Below, in pieces: positions 12,849 to 17,500 of a DNA stretch of 17,500 bases. Source of the DNA: Penaeus vannamei (taxonomy: Eukaryota; Arthropoda; Malacostraca; Decapoda; Penaeidae); contig NC_091570.1 of assembly GCF_042767895.1 (NCBI RefSeq), positions 25,743,729-25,761,228 on the forward strand. The letters run 5' to 3'. The notes below the pieces were generated by a model. That model made no database searches. It was not told the DNA's origin and saw only the letters and a program-made list of their open reading frames with translations. The translations under genes and the position numbers were made by a program. The first letter of the stretch is position 1, and every line of letters begins with the position of its first letter.

Positions 12849-13082
12849 AGTATGAAAATTATTAGAATATATTTAATTATTGCTATTTTTGCAGTAATTA
12901 TCAAAATTATCATTATAATTACCATTTCATAATTATCATTATTATTATTGTCATTATCATCATAATTATCATTATTCTTAATAATAAAGGAATTCTCATG
13001 AAAATAGTCAGAATTTCCTGAATTAATGTTAAAATCATCATAATTATCATTTAAAATAGAAAAAGGTTTTGTTTCGAAGGAA

Positions 13083-13187
13083 AAGGACCACCAGGACAAT
13101 GTTCTGTGGAGATGCGAAGACAGAACCTGTGGTGCCAGGGTTCACACCGTCAATGGGGAAATAGTGAAGTGGCAAAACCCCATCCAC
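13083..13187 (+). other. C-terminal part of a FLYWCH zinc-finger domain
   Basis: Frame-0 translation gives KDHQDNVLWRCEDRTC, then GARVHTVNGEIVKWQNP, then IHRH. It has the Trp-x-Cys, a second Cys five residues after the first, the ARVHT strand and the His-x-His pair expected of the FLYWCH zinc-binding fold. The opening F/Y-rich part of the domain is absent because the satellite junction lies directly upstream. In MULE transposases this domain sits before the catalytic core and is thought to bind element ends. Confidence 0.8.
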
Positions 13188-14392
13188 AGACATTCTGCTG
13201 TCCCTGGGAAGGCCGAGGTGGAGGAGATACTAGCAGCAATGAAGGAACGTGCTGCCGCAACAGCAGAGCCCATCTCACATATTGTCAACACATTTGTCAA
13301 CACATTTTACGCTGGAGTTGAAGTCGGCTGGGCTCATCTAATACCAACGGTAGACGCCATCAAGAGGACGCTTAGGCGAGTGCGGCAAAAGGTAGGTGCG
13401 TCTGATCTTCCGCCATTTCGGACAACGTTAAGCGGAGAGGCCTTCCTTCGTTATGAAGATGATGGGATGATCTTCGCAGCAGACTCTGATTTGAAATTTC
13501 TTGCCGAGTCCCGTCATTGGTTTGGTGATGGAACGTTTAAAGTGGCCCCTGTCGGATACAAGCAGCAGTACACACTATGCATACTTTGGTGGTATAACAT
13601 ATCCTTGCGTCTATGCATTGTTGCCTGGAAAGAATGAAGAGATATATAATAAAATGTTGTACGAGGTGTTGCAGCTAATAACCCCTGGCTTATCATGCAA
13701 TCCAGTGAGTGACAATAATGACAGATTTTGAGAAGGCAGCAATGAACGCTTTCCAAAGGAATTTTCCGAGTGCAGAGGTTGCTGGATGTTATTTCCACCT
13801 GGGCCAGTCTGTCTGGAGACGCATCCAGAATCTTGGCCTCGCAGCACGGTATAGAGAAGATGCTGCCTACGCCACCCGGGTCAGGAGGTTCCTGGCTCTG
13901 GCATTTGTTCCGCTGGCTGACGTCCACCACTACACGAGGATACTCCTATCAGACGAAATTTCCAAGGATGATGGGCTTCTGGACTTGGCAAAATATTTCC
14001 AGGAAACCTATGTCGGCCAGCTGATTCATGGTGACATGGAAATTCCTGGGAAATTTCCATATCAGACATGGAACATGTATCAACGAGTGAAGGATGATCT
14101 GCCCCGAACAAACAATGCATTGGAAGGATGGCACAATGGGTTTGCCAGGATGTTACCGGACCACCCTCAGCTGCCGCTGCTCTCTGCAAAATATCAAAAG
14201 GAGCAGCACAAATTAGCTCTGAATCGCGAGCACCATGCAGCTGGCAGGAAGCATCCCTCGAGTCAGAAGAAGTACCAGCTCGTAAATAAGAGGAATAAAT
14301 TTCTATTTACAAAATTAGAAACTTATACGCTTGTAGATTTGCAATATCTGGATCAAATAGCCAAAGTAATGGTGATCCCCACTGAACAATAA
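13083..14392 (+). pseudogene. MULE transposase relic (FLYWCH + DDE core), two frameshifts
   Basis: In its intact form this family excises and inserts MULE DNA transposons using an RNase H-like DDE catalytic core. Read in order: a partial FLYWCH zinc finger (WRCEDRTCGARVHT, ending in HRH); a helical linker (KAEVEEILAAMKERAAA); then the core. The first Asp is in WFGDGTFKV (GAT 13527-13529), the second in MTDFEKA (GAT 13724-13726), followed by the family motif GCYFHLGQSVWRRIQ and the Glu in TNNALEGWHNGF (GAA 14123-14125). All three catalytic residues are present, but the frame breaks twice. Near 13570-13580 it shifts by +1 from QQYT to YAYFGGITYPCVYALLPGK, and near 13703-13712 by +1 again from CNPVS to TIMTDFE. 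The last segment ends at TAA 14390-14392. No introns are seen. The N-terminus is cut off at the satellite junction and no start codon can be assigned. It is non-functional as it stands. Confidence 0.93.
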
Positions 14393-14393
14393 A
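14388..14393 (+). promoter_or_regulatory. Candidate poly(A) signal overlapping the transposase stop codon
   Basis: AATAAA overlaps the TAA stop codon (14390-14392) of the transposase relic. A T-rich stretch follows about 110-130 bp downstream rather than close by. It may be the element's own polyadenylation signal, but the hexamer is common in AT-rich DNA. Confidence 0.3.
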
Positions 14394-14570
14394 GGTTTGC
14401 TCATCGCAAATTATTTCATTAATACCCAAAGAAAAAGAAAGATATATGATCATGTATCATACCAGTGTTATTATGTATTCTATATACTAGATTATTTTTG
14501 CTGCAATTTTAATACCTTCCTAAATCTTATCTGTCAACAATGAACAGCGATGTACTGACATAAATGGCAA
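14393..14570 (+). other. MULE 3' non-coding region
   Basis: About 180 bp between the transposase stop codon and the GC-richer end. It is AT-rich but not satellite: none of the head-box or triplet landmarks are present. I see no open frame, RNA gene or clear regulatory motif in it. Confidence 0.6.
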
Positions 14571-14574
14571 TGTG

Positions 14575-14680
14575 GCTTCCCCGCGACATTTTATCCGCTT
14601 GCGAAACGGACGCTGTGCCACAGCGCGATGTTGCTACATTAGGTCCGCGACATAGTGTCCCAGCGACATAGTATCGTAGA
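14575..14680 (+). repeat. Probable 3' terminal region (TIR-like) of the MULE
   Basis: This GC-richer tract has short repeated words. CCGCGACAT occurs at 14581-14589 and 14645-14653. GCGACATAGT occurs at 14647-14656 and 14663-14672. A perfect dyad CGCTGTG/CACAGCG (14611-14617 and 14619-14625, one-base centre) lies between them. Satellite resumes right after it. Repetitive termini of this kind are common in MULEs. The matching left terminus is absent from the window, so inverted-repeat status cannot be confirmed here. Confidence 0.55.
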
Positions 14681-15090
14681 ACCTTCTCTAAAAAGGATGT
14701 AATACGCTAGAATTTACCGTTTTTTCGACTTGTGGAATTTTAGCCTTTATTTCATTGTAAATGGACTCTATGAATATTATTATTATCATCATCATTGTCA
14801 TTATTCTTATGATTATCATCACTATAGTCATTATCGTCATGATTATCATTATTATTATCAATATTGCAGTTATAATGCTAATTATTACTGTCATTTTTAT
14901 AATTATAACTATTTTTATAGTGATAATAACAATAATGATAATTTTAGAAATAATAATGACAATAATACTCATTATAATAACAATAATAATGGTATTATTA
15001 TTTGTATTGTCATTATTAGTATGAAAATTATTAGAATAGAGTTAATTATTGATATTATTGCAGTAATTATCAAAATTATCATTATAATTA

Positions 15091-15166
15091 TCATTTTACT
15101 ATTGTTATCATTATTATTATTGTCATTATCATTTTATTATTATTATCATTATTATCATTGTCATTA
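15091..15166 (+). repeat. ~38-bp internal duplication in a monomer body
   Basis: A segment beginning TCATTTTACTATTGTTATCA at 15091 recurs in degenerate form at 15129 as TCATTTTATTATTATTATCA, each followed by a CATTATTAT...TGTCATTATC stretch. It lengthens this unit's second T-rich tract relative to neighbouring units. Confidence 0.6.
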
Positions 15167-15828
15167 TCACCATAATTATCATCATTATTGTTAACAATAA
15201 AGGAATTACCATGAAAATCATCATAATTACAAGAATTAATGTTAAAATCATCATAATTAACATTTAAAAGCGAAAAAGTTTTTTTTCGACCTTTTTAGAT
15301 TCTGCCGTTTTTTCGACTTTTCGGTTTTTATTAGTTTTAGCCTTTATTTCATTATAAATGGACTCTAAGATTATTATCATCATTATTGTCATTATTCTTA
15401 TGATTATCATCATTATAATCATTATCTTCATGATTATCATTATTATCACTATCATTATTGAAGTTATGATGATTACTATGCTAATTATTACTGTCATTTT
15501 CATCATTATAACTATTTTTATAATGATAATAACAATAATGATAATTTTGGAAATAATAATGACAATAATACTTATTATAATAACAATAATAATGATATTA
15601 TTATTACTTCTATTTTCATTATTAGTATGAAAATTATTAGAATACAGTTAATTATTGCTATTATTACAGTAATTATCAAAATTATCATTATTATTAACAT
15701 TTTATTATTATTATCATTATTATTATTGTCATTATTATCATGATTATCATCATTATTTTTAATAATAAAGGAATTATCATGAAAATCATCATAATTACCT
15801 GAATTAATGTTAAAATCATCATAATCAT

Positions 15829-15958
15829 CATTTAAAAGCGAAAAAGTTTTTTTCGATCTTTCTCTCAAAAGTCTGTAATACGCTAGATTTTGCCGTTTTT
15901 TCGACTTGTGAGATTTTATTAGTTTTACACTTTATTTCATTATAAATGGATTCTATGA
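15829..15958 (+). repeat. Conserved head box of the monomer (representative copy)
   Basis: This is the part of each monomer not built from three-base repeats. It runs from CATTTAAAAGCGAAAAAG through TTTCGATCTTTCTCTC, CTGTAATACGCTAG, ATTTTGCCG, TTTTCGACTT, ATTTTATTAGTTTTA and TTTATTTCATTATAAATGGA to TTCTATG. The same order occurs in nearly every unit, and reverse-complemented in the first 2 kb. It holds short dyads: here CGAAAAA (15839-15845) pairs with TTTTTCG (15849-15855), and in the copy at 16958-16973 CCTTT pairs with AAAGG across six bases. These could form small cruciforms or a protein site, but no known motif is recognised. It is the best landmark for defining unit boundaries. Confidence 0.8.
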
Positions 15959-16290
15959 TTATTAGTATCATCATTATTGTCATTATTCTTATGATTATCA
16001 TCATTATAGTCATTATCGTCACGTTTATAAAAATTATTATCATTATCATTATTCCAATGATAATGATTATCATGCTAATCATTACTGTCATTTTCATCAT
16101 AATGATAATGACAATAATGATAATTTTAGAAATAATAATGACAATAATACTCATTATAATAACAATAACAATGATATCATTATTATTTCTATATACATTA
16201 TCAGTATGAAAATTATTAGAATAGAGTTAATTATTGCTATTATTGCAGTAATTATCAAAATTATCATTATAATGATCATCTTATTATTAT

Positions 16291-16362
16291 CATTATTATT
16301 ATTGTTATTATCATCATAATTATCATCATTATTATTATTGTTATTATCATCATAAATATCAT
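16291..16362 (+). repeat. 36-bp internal duplication
   Basis: CATTATTATTATTGTTATTA followed by TCATCATAAT starts at 16291 and again at 16327, with one substitution near the end of the second copy. The 36-bp period is a multiple of three, so the triplet phase of the body is preserved. Confidence 0.85.
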
Positions 16363-16480
16363 TATTATTGTTAATAATTATGGAATTATCATGAAAATTA
16401 TCATACTTACCTGAATTAATGTTAAAATAATCATAATTATCTAAAAGTGAAAAAGTTTTTTTTCGACCTTTCTCTCAAAA

Positions 16481-17478
16481 GGCTGTAATACGCAAGATTT
16501 TGCCGTTTTTGACTTTTGGGATTTTATTAGTTTTAGCATTTATTTCATTACAAATGGACTCTATGATTATTATTATCATCATTATTGTCATTATTCTTAT
16601 GATTTTCATCATTATAGTTCATCATTATAACTATTTTCATTATGATAATAACAATAATGATAATTTTAGAAATAATAATGATAATAAAAATAATAATGAT
16701 ATTTTAATTATTTCTATTGTCATGATTAGTATGAAAACTATTAGAATAGTTAATTATTGCTATTATTGTAGTAATTATCATAATTATCATCATAATTATC
16801 ATTTTATTATTATCATTATTATTATTGTCATTATCATCATAATTATCATCATTATTGTTAATGGTTAAGGAATTATCATGAAAATCATCATAATTACCTG
16901 AATTAATGTTAAAATAATCATAATTATCATTTAAAAGTGAAAAAGGGTTTTTTTCGACCTTTCTCTCAAAAGGCTGTAATACGCAAGATTTTGCCGTTTT
17001 TGACTTTTGTTATTTTATTAGTTTTAGCATTTATTTCATTGTAAATGAACTGTAGGGTTATTATTATCATTATTGTCATTATTTTTATGATTCTCATCAT
17101 TATAGTTCATCATTATAATTATTTTCATTATGATAATAACAATAGATATAATTTTAGAAAAGATAATGATAAAAATACTCATTATAATAACAATAATAAT
17201 GATATTATTATTTTTTCTATGGTCATGATTAGTATGAAAATTATTAGAGTAGAGTTGATTATTGCTATTATTGTAGTATATATCAAAATTATCATTATAA
17301 TTATCATTTTATTATTATCATCATTATTATTATGGTCATTATCATCATAATTATCATCATTATTGTTAATAATAAAGGAATTATCTTGAAAATCATCATA
17401 ATCACCTGAATTAATGTTAAAACCATCATAATTATCATTTAAAAGCGAAAAAAGTTTTTTTCGACATTTCTCTCAAAG
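16481..17478 (+). repeat. Pair of shortened sister monomers
   Basis: Two consecutive units (491 and 507 bp) share three changes that most other units lack. The landmark reads ACGCAAGATTTTGCCG. The following TTTTTTCGACTT has become TTTTTGACTT. The body jumps from CATCATTATAG straight to TTCATCATTATAA, dropping the usual stretch around GTCATGATTATCATTATTAT and GCTAATTATTACTGTC. Sharing all three points to a recent local duplication of one variant unit. The unit at about 2629 shares only the CGCAAG change. Confidence 0.75.
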
Positions 17479-17500
17479 GGCTGTAATACGCTAGATTTTG

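Larger units (their letters stand above)
2072..13077 (+). repeat. Satellite array, forward block of ~580-bp monomers
   Basis: Forward tandem units are marked by the head-box landmark (consensus GGCTGTAATACGCTAG). Landmarks lie near 2112, 2629, 3262, 3851, 4060, 4634, 5171, 5727, 6617, 7165, 7829, 8410, 8951, 9553, 10189, 10788, 11358, 11935 and 12515. Most gaps are 510-660 bp. Exceptions are a 210-bp unit after 3851 and an 890-bp composite after 5727. Each unit reads in order: head box; T-rich body (ATT, ATC, GTC triplets) with GCAGTTATAATG and GCTAATTATTACTGTCATTT; A-rich block (GATAATTTTAGAAATAATAA, then TGACAATAATACTC); T-rich block (TTCTATTGTCATTATTAGTA); GAATAGAGTTAATTATTGCT; more T-rich triplets; AATAATAAAGGAATTATCAT; then ATTACCTGAATTAATGTT before the next head box. 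Units differ by many substitutions and small indels, so the array is fairly old. Confidence 0.95.
13078..14680 (+). mobile_element. 5'-truncated MULE (Mutator-like) DNA transposon
   Basis: A 1603-bp segment of ordinary base composition interrupts one satellite monomer. The monomer stops at GTTTCGA (13071-13077) and continues at ACCTTCTCT (14681 on). Landmark-to-landmark distance across it is 2180 bp, or 577 bp once the segment is removed, matching the neighbouring units (about 575-582). The left edge starts directly inside a FLYWCH-type zinc-finger coding sequence with no terminal repeat. The right edge has a GC-richer tract with repeated GCGACAT words, as expected of a transposon end. The segment is therefore probably one end plus most of the transposase of a MULE whose 5' end was lost before, during or after insertion. 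No convincing target-site duplication is visible; GTTTCGA on the left and GTATCGTAGA on the right are only loosely similar. Confidence 0.85.
14681..17500 (+). repeat. Satellite array, forward block after the MULE
   Basis: The same forward satellite continues. Landmarks lie near 14695, 15296 (head box shortened to TTTTTAGATTCTGCC), 15871, 16481, 16972 and 17479. The first unit completes the monomer split by the MULE. The last two full units are shorter (491 and 507 bp) and share a body deletion. The window ends inside a head box (CTGTAATACGCTAGATTTTG), so the array continues to the right. No gene is supported. Confidence 0.95.

Noticed and set aside
13700..13715. Possible 5' splice site (GTGAGT) explaining the second frame change
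   Set aside because: The homologous reading resumes within a few bases, leaving no room for an intron; a 1-nt indel is simpler.
13514..13930. 138-codon minus-strand open frame opposite the transposase
   Set aside because: It is a shadow of the MULE coding sequence; the plus strand has clear family motifs and the minus-strand product resembles nothing recognised.
14730..15194. 154-codon open frame on the plus strand, the longest in the satellite
   Set aside because: It runs through head box and body as strings of H/Y/D/N then I/L codons. Other frames of the same stretch are also open, so it reflects triplet composition rather than coding.
15829..15958. CENP-B box or hammerhead ribozyme in the satellite
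   Set aside because: No match to the CENP-B box pattern (TTCG....A..CGGG) and no CTGATGA...GAAA hammerhead core was seen in the head box or body.

Overview
The window is eukaryotic, AT-rich repetitive DNA. Almost all of it is one satellite array that runs off both ends. There are no bacterial-style genes, no operons and no intact gene. The only recognisable protein-coding relic is a broken FLYWCH/MULE (Mutator-like) DNA transposase. This kind of element, beside long degenerate ATN-type microsatellite DNA, suggests a metazoan, probably a marine invertebrate such as a decapod crustacean or mollusc. That placement is inference only.

Layout: (1) 1 to about 2072 holds satellite units in reverse orientation, interrupted at about 204-367 by a roughly 160-bp mixed-composition insert I cannot identify. 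(2) At about 2072 the array flips orientation across a short shared AAAATTT-like stretch. (3) From about 2072 to 13077 the same satellite runs forward, with around twenty units mostly 510-660 bp apart (typically about 575-600). (4) 13078-14680 is a 1603-bp insertion carrying a 5'-truncated MULE transposase pseudogene (13083-14392), a poly(A)-signal-like AATAAA over its stop codon, and a GC-richer 3' flank with short repeats that looks like one transposon end. (5) 14681-17500 is forward satellite again; removing the insertion restores a 577-bp unit, so the element landed inside one monomer.

Each monomer has two parts. One is a head box of about 130 bp that is not microsatellite-like (TTTAAAAGCG...CTGTAATACGCTAG...ATTTTGCCG...GGACTCTATG). 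The other is a body of about 450 bp made of degenerate three-base repeats (ATT/ATC/ATG/GTC and complements), arranged in T-rich and A-rich blocks that can pair with each other. The three-base texture leaves long open frames on both strands (Ile/Met-rich one way, Asn/Asp-rich the other); I treat these as by-products, not genes. Unit-length variation, shared deletions, internal 30-bp and 36-bp duplications, a head-less unit and the inversion show an array shaped by slippage and unequal recombination.
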